6,169 bases of DNA, from contig CAZCOB010000083.1 of NCBI GenBank assembly GCA_964500415.1, positions 1 through 6,169 of the forward strand. Reading direction: 5' to 3'. This document shows, piece by piece, positions 1-6,099 of this stretch. The number at the start of each line of letters is the position of its first letter. Position 1 is the stretch's first letter. Below the pieces are notes generated by a model. That model did not search any database and was not told the origin of the DNA. It saw nothing but the letters and a program-made list of their open reading frames with translations. This DNA comes from JAFGPF01 sp964500415 (GTDB lineage: Bacteria > Chloroflexota > Dehalococcoidia > Dehalococcoidales > RBG-16-60-22). The position numbers and the translations under genes are program-made.

Positions 1-1768
1 CTCCACCAAAGGTCACTTTTGCAAAACCGGCCTGCTCCCTCTCTTCATTTACTTCGACGAGGTTTAACCGGCAAAATATCTTCCTCGACTTCAAGTCCTC
101 TGACGGCAGAATCTTAATTCCGAGCTTAGCAACTAAGTCAGCCCTCTCTTCGAAAGTCGACTCCTGCAGATTACGGTCACGGAGAGCCTTCAGTTCCTGC
201 CGCAGCAGCTCAACCTCGGCAGCGCTGAGACCCCTGTTCGACATTTGATCATGAAGTCTTCCAATCTCTGACTCTGCCCTGGCAATGGCTTCACGGTGCT
301 CAGCAAGTTTCGTCTGGACTTCCCCCGGTGTGTAGAAACCCTTCTCCCAACCCTCCTGTACCTTGTTGACTCGAAGTTTTGCCTGGCTAATCTTGAATTG
401 TTCCATTCTGAGGAGCTTTTCAAGGTCCGCACTCTGAGACAATTCCGCTGCCAGTTGCTGTTCCAGCCAAGCATCATTGCTCAGCATGGCGCAGATCTCC
501 TCCCAGACCTCATTGTCCCAGGTTCCCGGAACAAAACAGCGATAGGTGCAAGGGTCTCTCAACCACGGGCAGTAATGTGCCCGACAGTAGTAATACACTT
601 GGTCGCTACCTTTCTTCCGCAGGACAGACATCGGCTTTCCACATCTTGGGCAAAGCATTCGGGTACGGAACAACGCCCGTATTCTTTTGCCCTGTTTACC
701 CCTGCCGCGGCCTCTCTCCCTGAGATTGTTATTGGCTCTTAGCCACTGTCCCTCGGTGATGAGAGTTGGAACCTCAAAAGTCACCTTCTCACTGTCTGGC
801 TTCGGCCGAACGAGTGTTCTCTTTATACCCAAAGTTAGATCACCCAGAGGCTTCTCAGGGTTGGGAACACGCCCATTTGCATTGTATTCAGCCTTTCCCG
901 TGTAACACCTGCGACCGACTATCTTGATTACAGTCTTGGGAGCCCAAGATGCCCGGTAAGGTGGTCGAATCCCGAGTTCATTCAGTTTTCTGGCAACCCA
1001 ATAGGCAGTGCGACCTTCATCTCCGATCCACGCGAAAATCTGTATCACCACCAAGGCTGGACTTCTCGAAACTGGTTCCCCATCGGGTCCCAGTTCGTCT
1101 ATCTCCCACCAAGCACGGAGTACTCTAGCTCTGCCCGTTCGAGCTTCGATAATTTTGTCCGTGCGGTAGACATAGCCGTAGGCTGCTCTGTGCGAGGGCG
1201 CTTTGCCTGCCAGAACGCGTGCAATATTCCCTGCTAATGCATTGTCACGGTTGCATTTGACCCTCAAGGCGTTTGCTTGAGCTTGGATAAGCCTAGTCGT
1301 TTGGCTTGCCCAATCCTGGCCACTAGGGGCGTCCCCGTATACTACCCGTACGCCGTAGTAAGCACACTCCCTTTCGAAGGCCAACTGGTGTAGGGGGTCT
1401 GCAGACAGACGCCCCTGGGAAGGAATAACAACGCCGGCTATGCGTCTGCCTGCTATTAACTCTTTACGTAGCCAAATAATACCGGGACGGTTTAAATCCT
1501 CACTGGACTCAGCGTCGTACACCACATATTCCCTCGGTACGATGCCGCCGTTTTGCTTGGTCAGTCTCGCATTGGTGAGCAAATACTCCCCGAGGCGATC
1601 ATTCTCTGCTTGCTCCCTTGTTGACTGTCTCGCATACGCTACCCACCAATGCCTGAGGTTCAAGTCGCATCCTGTGATACCGAACCCTTCCTCGCAGTCA
1701 GCTGCTTTCGCTGCTTCTAGAATGTATCGATTTAATCGTTCCTTATTCATGACCTCCGTAGTTGCCAT
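1..1768 (-). CDS. Large serine recombinase (phage/ICE integrase type), C-terminus cut by window edge
   Basis: Site-specific DNA recombinase that would integrate or excise a mobile element through a 5'-phosphoserine intermediate. The frame is open from ATG 1768 to the left edge (589 residues seen). A resolvase domain spans about residues 40-170, with VAYARQST supplying Tyr45, Arg47 and nucleophile Ser49. The Recombinase domain covers about 190-300 (AAYGYVYR; YWVARKLNELGIRPP; GRRCYTGKAEYN). A zinc ribbon has Cys373/Cys376, then Cys395, Cys400, Cys407 and Cys411. A charged coiled-coil-like stretch follows at about 430-540. The start is secure: AGGAGG lies 6 nt upstream. Two things are odd: about 40 residues precede the catalytic block, where many relatives have about 10, and the usual DRLSR motif reads GRLSA (residues 119-123). 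It is the last visible gene of an operon with two small ribbon-helix-helix-like genes, 3 nt after the nearer one. The family call is near certain; the target site is unknown. Confidence 0.95.
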   Translation of the reverse strand, partial: MATTEVMNKERLNRYILEAAKAADCEEGFGITGCDLNLRHWWVAYARQSTREQAENDRLGEYLLTNARLTKQNGGIVPREYVVYDAESSEDLNRPGIIWLRKELIAGRRIAGVVIPSQGRLSADPLHQLAFERECAYYGVRVVYGDAPSGQDWASQTTRLIQAQANALRVKCNRDNALAGNIARVLAGKAPSHRAAYGYVYRTDKIIEARTGRARVLRAWWEIDELGPDGEPVSRSPALVVIQIFAWIGDEGRTAYWVARKLNELGIRPPYRASWAPKTVIKIVGRRCYTGKAEYNANGRVPNPEKPLGDLTLGIKRTLVRPKPDSEKVTFEVPTLITEGQWLRANNNLRERGRGRGKQGKRIRALFRTRMLCPRCGKPMSVLRKKGSDQVYYYCRAHYCPWLRDPCTYRCFVPGTWDNEVWEEICAMLSNDAWLEQQLAAELSQSADLEKLLRMEQFKISQAKLRVNKVQEGWEKGFYTPGEVQTKLAEHREAIARAESEIGRLHDQMSNRGLSAAEVELLRQELKALRDRNLQESTFEERADLVAKLGIKILPSEDLKSRKIFCRLNLVEVNEEREQAGFAKVTFGG

Positions 1769-1771
1769 CTT

Positions 1772-2041
1772 TCACCTCCTGAATAGCCAGTTTCGTATAA
1801 TAGTATCATTTTCCTTGGTAGCGGGAAACGGTAAAAATTCCCACTCAGTAATTGTCTCCTCAATCTCTTTCTGCCCCTCTTTTACCAAGCGCGACCAGAA
1901 GCAACGCATCCTAATCGCGGCTTCGAGCACCTGTGCTTGCGATGCGTCAGTGTCGTCTCCAAAGTAGCGGAGAGCAAGGTTACGGACCTTCGCAATCAGA
2001 TCATCGCCCATCTGGACGTCTAGCTCCACCATTTCCACCAC
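1772..2041 (-). CDS. Small ribbon-helix-helix-like protein (second of two), upstream of recombinase
   Basis: An 89-residue protein, probably a DNA-binding regulator or recombinase accessory factor. The segment VELDVQMGDDLIAKVRNLAL (residues 5-24) could form the short beta strand and first helix of a ribbon-helix-helix fold. ASQAQVLEAAIRMRCFW (33-49) would form the second helix. It aligns by eye with the preceding small protein: strand, helix, helix, and a Phe-Trp at the end of the second helix. The C-terminal 40 residues (VKEGQKEIEETITEWEFLPF and beyond) are an acidic tail its neighbour lacks. GTG 2041 is chosen as start because GGAG (2047-2050) lies 5 nt upstream; ATG 2032 is an alternative. 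It overlaps the upstream gene by 41 nt and ends 3 nt before the recombinase ATG, so it is clearly co-transcribed. The fold is inferred from pattern only. Confidence 0.72.
   Translation of the reverse strand: MVEMVELDVQMGDDLIAKVRNLALRYFGDDTDASQAQVLEAAIRMRCFWSRLVKEGQKEIEETITEWEFLPFPATKENDTIIRNWLFRR
1773..1780 (-). promoter_or_regulatory. Strong Shine-Dalgarno site of the recombinase gene
   Basis: On the minus strand this reads AGGAGGTG. The AGGAGG core ends 6 nt before ATG 1768. It overlaps the TGA stop (1772-1774) of the upstream small gene, so the two genes are probably translationally coupled. The site fixes the recombinase start despite its long N-terminal extension. Confidence 0.85.
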
Positions 2042-2189
2042 AGTATCTCCAAAAACGCCTGAGGCTGTCCCGAACTAGTCGGCTCACAGCTATCATACCT
2101 TGTCCTGGCCAGAGACGTTCAGCCTCTGCCTTAACCTGCCCCATCAATTCATGACTGACGTTGAACTTCAACCTTGGCATGGTCATCAC
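2001..2189 (-). CDS. Small ribbon-helix-helix-like protein (first of two), operon leader gene
   Basis: A basic protein of 59-62 residues whose core matches a CopG/Arc-like ribbon-helix-helix pattern. PRLKFNVS would be the DNA-contacting strand, HELMGQVKAEAERLW helix one, and VSRLVRDSLRRFWRYC helix two. A short Gly/Arg-rich tail follows. Such proteins bind operators as dimers, and this one is a candidate autorepressor or recombination directionality factor for the recombinase downstream. Possible starts are GTG 2189, ATG 2186 and ATG 2180. None has a convincing ribosome-binding site, and the predicted transcription start lies only a few bases upstream, so translation may be leaderless. Conservation of the fold from MPRLKF would favour ATG 2180. 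It overlaps the next gene by 41 nt. Similarity to the neighbouring small gene and the tight operon argue that it is real. Confidence 0.68.
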   Translation of the reverse strand: MMTMPRLKFNVSHELMGQVKAEAERLWPGQGMIAVSRLVRDSLRRFWRYCGGNGGARRPDGR

Positions 2190-2190
2190 A

Positions 2191-2220
2191 GTATGTTATA
2201 TTGTAATCAATTTATCATAC
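2191..2220. promoter_or_regulatory. Candidate operator: inverted repeat over the leftward promoter
   Basis: Outer arms GTATG (2191-2195) and CATAC (2216-2220) are inverted across a 20-base AT-rich centre that holds the -10 box of the leftward promoter. A protein bound here would block RNA polymerase. The ribbon-helix-helix proteins encoded immediately downstream are the natural candidates. The arms are short and the region is AT-rich, so chance is possible. Confidence 0.35.
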
Positions 2221-2228
2221 GATGTCAA
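2200..2228 (-). promoter_or_regulatory. Sigma70-type promoter of the small-gene/recombinase operon
   Basis: On the minus strand a perfect -35 TTGACA (2223-2228) is followed after exactly 17 nt by a -10 TACAAT (2200-2205). Transcription should begin near 2193, only a few bases before GTG 2189/ATG 2186. That leaves a leader of at most about 13 nt even to ATG 2180. The -10 and spacer lie inside an inverted repeat (2191-2220), suggesting repression by a bound dimer. Confidence 0.7.
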
Positions 2229-2240
2229 GAGGGATGTTTC

Positions 2241-2267
2241 TACGTTTAATAAATACATTAAAACGTA
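2241..2267. promoter_or_regulatory. Candidate operator: TACGTTT(T)AAT inverted repeat between divergent promoters
   Basis: TACGTTTAAT (2241-2250) and ATTAAAACGTA (2257-2267) are inverted copies that differ by one inserted base, separated by 6 bases. The pair lies between the two back-to-back -35 boxes (2223-2228 minus, 2286-2291 plus). A regulator bound here could control both directions. Arms of 10-11 bases make this the strongest inverted repeat in the control region. Confidence 0.5.
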
Positions 2268-2285
2268 ACAATATGTATAATATTC

Positions 2286-2314
2286 TTGACAAAATTATAT
2301 TTAATTGGTAAACT
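2286..2314 (+). promoter_or_regulatory. Sigma70-type promoter of the rightward helix-turn-helix gene
   Basis: A perfect -35 TTGACA (2286-2291), a 17-base spacer and -10 TAAACT (2309-2314, four of six consensus positions) preceded by the extended -10 motif TGG (2306-2308). Transcription would start near 2321. A consensus TATAAT sits at 2318-2323 but lacks a matching -35. The promoter faces away from the recombinase operon. Confidence 0.6.
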
Positions 2315-2317
2315 AGC

Positions 2318-2331
2318 TATAATTAATTATA
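2318..2331. promoter_or_regulatory. 14-bp perfect palindrome at the predicted rightward transcription start
   Basis: TATAATTAATTATA is a perfect palindrome placed over the expected start of transcription for the rightward gene and just before its ribosome-binding site. This is a typical operator position, perhaps for autoregulation by the helix-turn-helix protein itself. It consists only of A and T, so chance occurrence in this AT-rich stretch is more likely than its length suggests. Confidence 0.35.
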
Positions 2332-2351
2332 AGAAAGAGGATAATGATTTT

Positions 2352-3215
2352 ATGCCGAGAAAGTTCACTGCTGAACAAAGAAAAAGTATGCTGGAGCGCT
2401 TGGAATACGGGGCCACGCTCACGGACCTCAGATCGGAATTCCACATAAAGGATAGCCGAACACTGGAAAAGCAGCTAAGGCAAGCCCGGGAAGAGCAGGC
2501 GTTACGGATAGTAAAGAGGGAAATCATTAAAGAAAACCTGCGTGAGCATCTAGCCGAAATAAGGAGCCTTCTTGAAAGCTGGGGTAGGAGTGTCAAAGCC
2601 CCTTCCACGCCATCCTTCGATCGGTACCCGATGAGTGCTGCCGAGCAAGCAGAACAAAGCCGGCTGTTCGAGGGAATGCGTGAGCATCTGCCTTTTCCTG
2701 AACTATGGAAGAGCTACCAGGCTATCAAACTGAAATGGGATGAATACGCGATCACGTGCAAGGAGCTGCACGACCAGGTGGTGGAAAAAGCCGAGAAGAA
2801 GTGGGGACTGGGTCTCCTCAAAAAGGACGAACAGCGCCGTGGGTTAACGACCTGGTTCTCATGGGAGACCCTTGACCGCGTTATTAAGGTAGCCTCAGGG
2901 GACGCTCAAGCCGGAACGCCACACTATGTCGCGGCACCTTTGAACCCTCAAGCCCCAGAGCTAGAATACCTAATGTGTGGCAACCGAGTAATACTGTATA
3001 GTAACCAAGCGCTCGGTTACGAGGAGGATCATCAGTCGATGATAGAGGAGTGGGCACAATCTGAGAGGGTAACAAATCTCGTGAAACTGCTAGCTGATCT
3101 CCGGGAGCTGGAAAAAAGAATCCAAGACATCGTTGAAGAAACATTAATTCGGCGGGATTACATCCTATACAGTTGTAGGCTGTGTCCAGGAGGGAGTGGG
3201 CTGGCTTTCAAGTAA
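2352..3215 (+). CDS. Unknown 287-residue protein with N-terminal helix-turn-helix-like segment
   Basis: I do not recognise this family. Residues 6-45 (TAEQRKSMLERLEYGATLTD through FHIKDSRTLEKQLRQA) look like a helix-turn-helix of the kind found in transposase or terminase-small-subunit-like proteins and element regulators. Residues 45-75 are a long charged helix. The middle (about 115-165) is again helical and Lys/Glu-rich, 240-270 is probably helical, and the C-terminus has Cys-Arg-Leu-Cys-Pro. No signal peptide or membrane segment is visible, so it is probably a cytoplasmic DNA-binding protein. ATG 2352 is preferred over the upstream in-frame TTG 2286, because that TTG is the promoter -35 itself and AAAGAGG (2334-2340) lies 11 nt before the ATG. 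It is transcribed divergently from the recombinase operon through a shared control region, so it may regulate the element or be cargo carried by it. Confidence 0.8.
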   Translation: MPRKFTAEQRKSMLERLEYGATLTDLRSEFHIKDSRTLEKQLRQAREEQALRIVKREIIKENLREHLAEIRSLLESWGRSVKAPSTPSFDRYPMSAAEQAEQSRLFEGMREHLPFPELWKSYQAIKLKWDEYAITCKELHDQVVEKAEKKWGLGLLKKDEQRRGLTTWFSWETLDRVIKVASGDAQAGTPHYVAAPLNPQAPELEYLMCGNRVILYSNQALGYEEDHQSMIEEWAQSERVTNLVKLLADLRELEKRIQDIVEETLIRRDYILYSCRLCPGGSGLAFK

Positions 3216-3562
3216 ATGCATGATTAAAAGTAAGAAGCGTGACCTGCCGCCCAATCATCGCAGCTAGGATTCACTCTCTGGTCATATGTCACCGAACAGA
3301 ATTTCGTGCCTGAGGATGCCTAATGGTGTTGATCGCTGCCGAACAATATGTCGGCAAAATGTCGGCAAACCAGCGCTTACTGTGAACTGCGCGATTCAGG
3401 CATTTATTACTTTTTTCATTTGCATGCCTTTAAAGAAGATTCCGAATAATATGTGTCACGTTCCATTTCAAGCCTACGAACATGGTACAAAATTGAGTTA
3501 TATGCTCGACCTGCGTTAACTAGATAATCCGCTCACGCCTTTAAAAGAGTATATACCTATTC
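3216..3562. other. Gene-free gap between converging genes
   Basis: This 347-base stretch lies between the 3' ends of two convergent genes. The one open frame of note (3286-3519, plus) has no ribosome-binding site, an unconvincing Cys-rich composition and no recognisable domain, so I do not call it. I see no clear hairpin-plus-T-run terminator for either gene and no tRNA. Base composition shifts here from mixed on the left to AT-rich on the right, so this may be the joint between two acquired segments. Confidence 0.5.
3337..3369. repeat. Clustered TGCCGA/TCGGCA half-sites: one inverted pair plus a tandem copy
   Basis: TGCCGA (3337-3342) and TCGGCA (3351-3356) form an inverted pair with an 8-base centre. 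The 11-base unit ATGTCGGCAAA then occurs twice in tandem (3348-3358 and 3359-3369), putting successive half-sites one helical turn apart. This could be a protein-binding site or a remnant recombination site. No flanking gene start is nearby to show which. Confidence 0.45.
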
Positions 3563-4558
3563 TCAGAAACCAATAAAACTCTGGAAATTTGAGAGTATCT
3601 TCCTAACTTTTTGATTATCTCTAAGTTCCCAGTTACTAACTCTATATACACGCCAACCTTCTACTAACAATCTTCTATCCTCTTCCAATCGTTTAGAATA
3701 TGCTTCCTCATCAGCTATCCATTGGTTACCGAGTCTTACGGCATAATGACTAATATCGTCAATGAGAACCGCATATCTTTTATTTTCCCAAAAAGCTACG
3801 AAGTCAACACGATACAATTCATTTGCCAGTGGTGATTTCTTAGCCATTAAATGCTGTTTTGATAATGAATGCCATTGAATCCAAGCTTGCGGAATCAAAA
3901 ATGGTACATGACTATCAGCCATATTGAAGTGCTTAGCGTAAGACTGGAAAAACACTTTCTCAGATTCAGTTTGATTCATTACCAAAAGTGATTTCTTCAA
4001 AGCAAGGTTAGTAGATGGCGTAATTCCACAACCTGCTTGAAATAATTGAAAATCATAGCATGGGTATACATCTTTCCAAATGATACCGATGCCCGTCTTC
4101 AATTCAAATTTCAGCGATTGGCCACCGTGTTCAGCCGTTATCGCAAAATCAGGTTTTGGTATTCCAAATGGGAGCCCGCCTGGAAATTGTAACGTAAATA
4201 GATCTTTAGTGATATCCGGGTTTTTATTAGGTAATTGAACTTGGTAACCATTGACGATTAGTCCATCTTTTTTACACAAGTCAAGAATAAGATTTTTATC
4301 TCTTTCATTAATATAAGATTGCGACATCACTAACCCAACAGCTTGCAAGAACTTCTGAGCATCTTCCATATTTGTCCAATCTATCGAAGCGTAATACTCT
4401 TCTATACGTGTCCTGCGCGCCCCGCTTATATTTCGTTCAGTTGGAACAGAACCAGGTTGAATGCCTGACATTTGAAAAATATCGTCAATTTGCCGTAATG
4501 CTAACCCAACGCAAAGTTCACGAAATTCCAGCCGGAATGTAGGTGAGATTAGCTCCAT
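3563..4558 (-). CDS. 331-residue predicted nuclease: helical N-terminus, PD-(D/E)xK-like motif, Vsr/DUF559-like C-terminus
   Basis: Probable DNA- or RNA-cleaving effector. An N-terminal helical domain (about 1-110) has the GARRTRIEEYYASIDW and KFLQAVG pattern I associate with small domains preceding abortive-infection effectors. At 136-154, Pro-Asp, 14 residues, then Glu-Leu-Lys fit the PD-(D/E)xK nuclease signature, with Gln171 beyond. A second region (249-312) has RVDFVAFWENKRYAVLIDD, His271, then EDRRLLVEGWRVYRVSNWEL, resembling Vsr/DUF559-type endonucleases. The usual Glu before the Ile-Asp there is Leu265. ATG 4558 is chosen because GAGGA lies 5 nt upstream; the longer TTG start at 4606 would add 16 residues unlike a conserved domain. 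It lies 50 nt after the HEAT-repeat gene on the same strand, so it is probably co-transcribed. The nuclease call is likely; the substrate and which site is active are unknown. Confidence 0.75.
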   Translation of the reverse strand: MELISPTFRLEFRELCVGLALRQIDDIFQMSGIQPGSVPTERNISGARRTRIEEYYASIDWTNMEDAQKFLQAVGLVMSQSYINERDKNLILDLCKKDGLIVNGYQVQLPNKNPDITKDLFTLQFPGGLPFGIPKPDFAITAEHGGQSLKFELKTGIGIIWKDVYPCYDFQLFQAGCGITPSTNLALKKSLLVMNQTESEKVFFQSYAKHFNMADSHVPFLIPQAWIQWHSLSKQHLMAKKSPLANELYRVDFVAFWENKRYAVLIDDISHYAVRLGNQWIADEEAYSKRLEEDRRLLVEGWRVYRVSNWELRDNQKVRKILSNFQSFIGF

Positions 4559-4591
4559 ATTGTTCCTCAACAAAATAGTAATTGCACATGC

Positions 4592-4603
4592 GCATACGTA
4601 TGC
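4592..4603. repeat. 12-bp perfect palindrome between HEAT and nuclease genes
   Basis: GCATACGTATGC is a perfect palindrome in the 50-nt gap between the HEAT gene stop (4609-4611) and the nuclease ATG (4558). It is followed in the direction of transcription by a related GCGCATGTGC. It may be an operator for a separate nuclease promoter or a chance element. With no loop it is a poor RNA hairpin. Confidence 0.35.
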
Positions 4604-4608
4604 CAAAT

Positions 4609-6099
4609 TTACCTGGCTCGCTCTTGAATTCGCTCCATAGCGTTTTTAACATTCTCATATATATCTGAATTACCTAGTTTTTTATGTAAGTAAGGTAAGT
4701 CTTCGATTGTACCTATATCTTCTAAAACACGACAAGCGAATCTGGCCTCTGTGCCTTTGATAAGCATATCCCGAGCTGCGATACGCAGCTCGGCAGGTGG
4801 CAATTGGCTAATTATGCTATCAACTACCGGATTAATAGTGAAGTCATCTGAATCTAAACTGTGAGAAGTCTCTCGGCTGTATAAAAGCCCCCCACTCACC
4901 CGACACATCAATTCTAACATCTCTCCTTTTGACTCCAGCCAGCATTCAGCAATCTTGTCTTTGAAGTTTTTAACTTTTACTTTGAGTTCAGAAGTGGGTG
5001 ACCTGAGCAAAGACATTATTGCCAGTAATCTAACATCCCAAAGCTCATGTTGTGTCAAACTAAACAGCGCATCAATCCCTTTCTTTGTACGAATACAGCC
5101 GAGCGCATTAGCTGCGGCCAGACGAATTCTATCACCCATCGGCTCATTGGTATTTGGTCTTGATATTACTTCTTTTACCAAAGCCGACACAGACGCATCG
5201 TTTCCTACGCGACTTAAATGCCATATGATATCATCCTTATACATCCAACTCGCCTCCGGAAGCGCTAGAAGTAGCAGTTTCTCAAATTTCTCGTCTCCCA
5301 ATTCGTCAATGGCTTCACATATTATCGGACCGATTATCTCATCAAAGAAATTAACCGCCAGGGAGGCGCCAAATTCGGTATTTCTATTTGATAAACATGT
5401 CTCGGCAATTTGAATAGTATTTTTCACTTCGCGTCTCGTCCATTCTTCGTTGATTTCAATTTCTCCGAGGCGATGTAGATATTCAATAGCCGTTTGGGAT
5501 TCAGGCCATTGCCTAGAAGAAGCTGCCTCATTCAACGCATCAATCACGGTTTTGGGCACTTCACCACTTCCTGAATACTTCTCATGACATGCGAATTCAC
5601 CAAGTCCATTAATCGCTTCAGAGCGCACTCTTTGAGAAGAATCTTTGGCGGCTTTGAGCAATAAATCAATCAACAATTCGCGATTTTCTTGATATTGACC
5701 AATGACAGCTATATGATGCAATATACTGGCAACAGCCCATCGCGCTGCTGGTGATAGGCCTTCTATTTTTGAAAATCGCTGCATCGGTAATTGTGTTAAT
5801 CGATAATCAATTACCATAAATGGATGCAAAGCATCCCCTAAAATAGTATTGTATATTTCGGTCGGTGTTATTTCCTTCTTGTCTCTAACACGTTCCTCTT
5901 CGCTTATTACTTTTAGCAATTCTTCGAACGCCCAAAGGTCATCGATAGATTCGGTTAGACAGCGGACAGCAAATCTGCGACTATCCCCACCTTTTTTTAA
6001 CAACGAACGAACTGCCACCCTGCAAAAATCTCTTGGATGTTCTCCAGCCTCGCCGGCGAGGCAACGGCTTATCGCCCACAAATTACTACTCTGAACCAA
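4609..6099 (-). CDS. HEAT-repeat protein, probably 5'-truncated remnant of a larger protein
   Basis: An all-helical repeat scaffold, 496 residues from TTG 6099. HEAT-like units are clearest at about 152-172 (SSQRVRSEAINGLGEFA), 322-345 (GDRIRLAAANALGCI), 346-366 (HELWDVRLLAIMSLLRS), 436-464 and 465-495. Such repeats bind proteins or nucleic acids, and in STAND/NACHT-type NTPases they form the C-terminal sensor. No signal peptide or membrane segment is seen. The start is doubtful: there is no ATG before residue 95 and no ribosome-binding site before the TTG. The frame stays protein-like upstream of it (SLLEFLVQSSNLWAISRCL, with the TTG encoding the second Leu after SLLEF) until about 6117, where an insertion-sequence-like end begins; a TGA follows at 6130-6132. 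I infer that the original N-terminus was removed. The predicted nuclease follows at 50 nt. Codon use is AT-rich compared with the recombinase side. Confidence 0.72.
   Translation of the reverse strand: MVQSSNLWAISRCLAGEAGEHPRDFCRVAVRSLLKKGGDSRRFAVRCLTESIDDLWAFEELLKVISEEERVRDKKEITPTEIYNTILGDALHPFMVIDYRLTQLPMQRFSKIEGLSPAARWAVASILHHIAVIGQYQENRELLIDLLLKAAKDSSQRVRSEAINGLGEFACHEKYSGSGEVPKTVIDALNEAASSRQWPESQTAIEYLHRLGEIEINEEWTRREVKNTIQIAETCLSNRNTEFGASLAVNFFDEIIGPIICEAIDELGDEKFEKLLLLALPEASWMYKDDIIWHLSRVGNDASVSALVKEVISRPNTNEPMGDRIRLAAANALGCIRTKKGIDALFSLTQHELWDVRLLAIMSLLRSPTSELKVKVKNFKDKIAECWLESKGEMLELMCRVSGGLLYSRETSHSLDSDDFTINPVVDSIISQLPPAELRIAARDMLIKGTEARFACRVLEDIGTIEDLPYLHKKLGNSDIYENVKNAMERIQERAR

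Noticed and set aside
296..905. Plus-strand open frames opposite the zinc-ribbon and coiled-coil part of the recombinase
   Set aside because: Shadows of the minus-strand recombinase, whose translation matches the family throughout.
1440..1967. Plus-strand open frame of 175 codons opposite the recombinase operon
   Set aside because: It lies antisense to well-supported recombinase and small-gene coding and has no domain or start signal of its own.
2270..2284. AATAT-5-ATATT inverted repeat beside the rightward -35
   Set aside because: Short and composed only of A and T in an AT-rich stretch, so not distinguishable from chance.
2286..2351. Upstream TTG start for the helix-turn-helix gene
   Set aside because: The TTG is the promoter -35 box, so it would not be transcribed. 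The ATG at 2352 has a purine-rich AAAGAGG upstream.
3286..3519. Plus-strand open frame of 77 codons in the gap after the helix-turn-helix gene
   Set aside because: No ribosome-binding site, no recognisable domain, Cys-rich unlikely composition, and it covers the half-site cluster. Probably non-coding.
3426..3545. GCCTTTAAA repeated at 3426-3434 and 3537-3545
   Set aside because: Nine bases only, no other structure. Compatible with chance.
4559..4606. TTG start 16 codons upstream for the nuclease gene
   Set aside because: Only a weak AGG precedes it and the extra residues look unlike protein. ATG 4558 has GAGGA at 5 nt.
4955..5413. Plus-strand 152-codon frame opposite the HEAT gene
   Set aside because: Low-complexity Ser-rich shadow of the HEAT-repeat coding strand.
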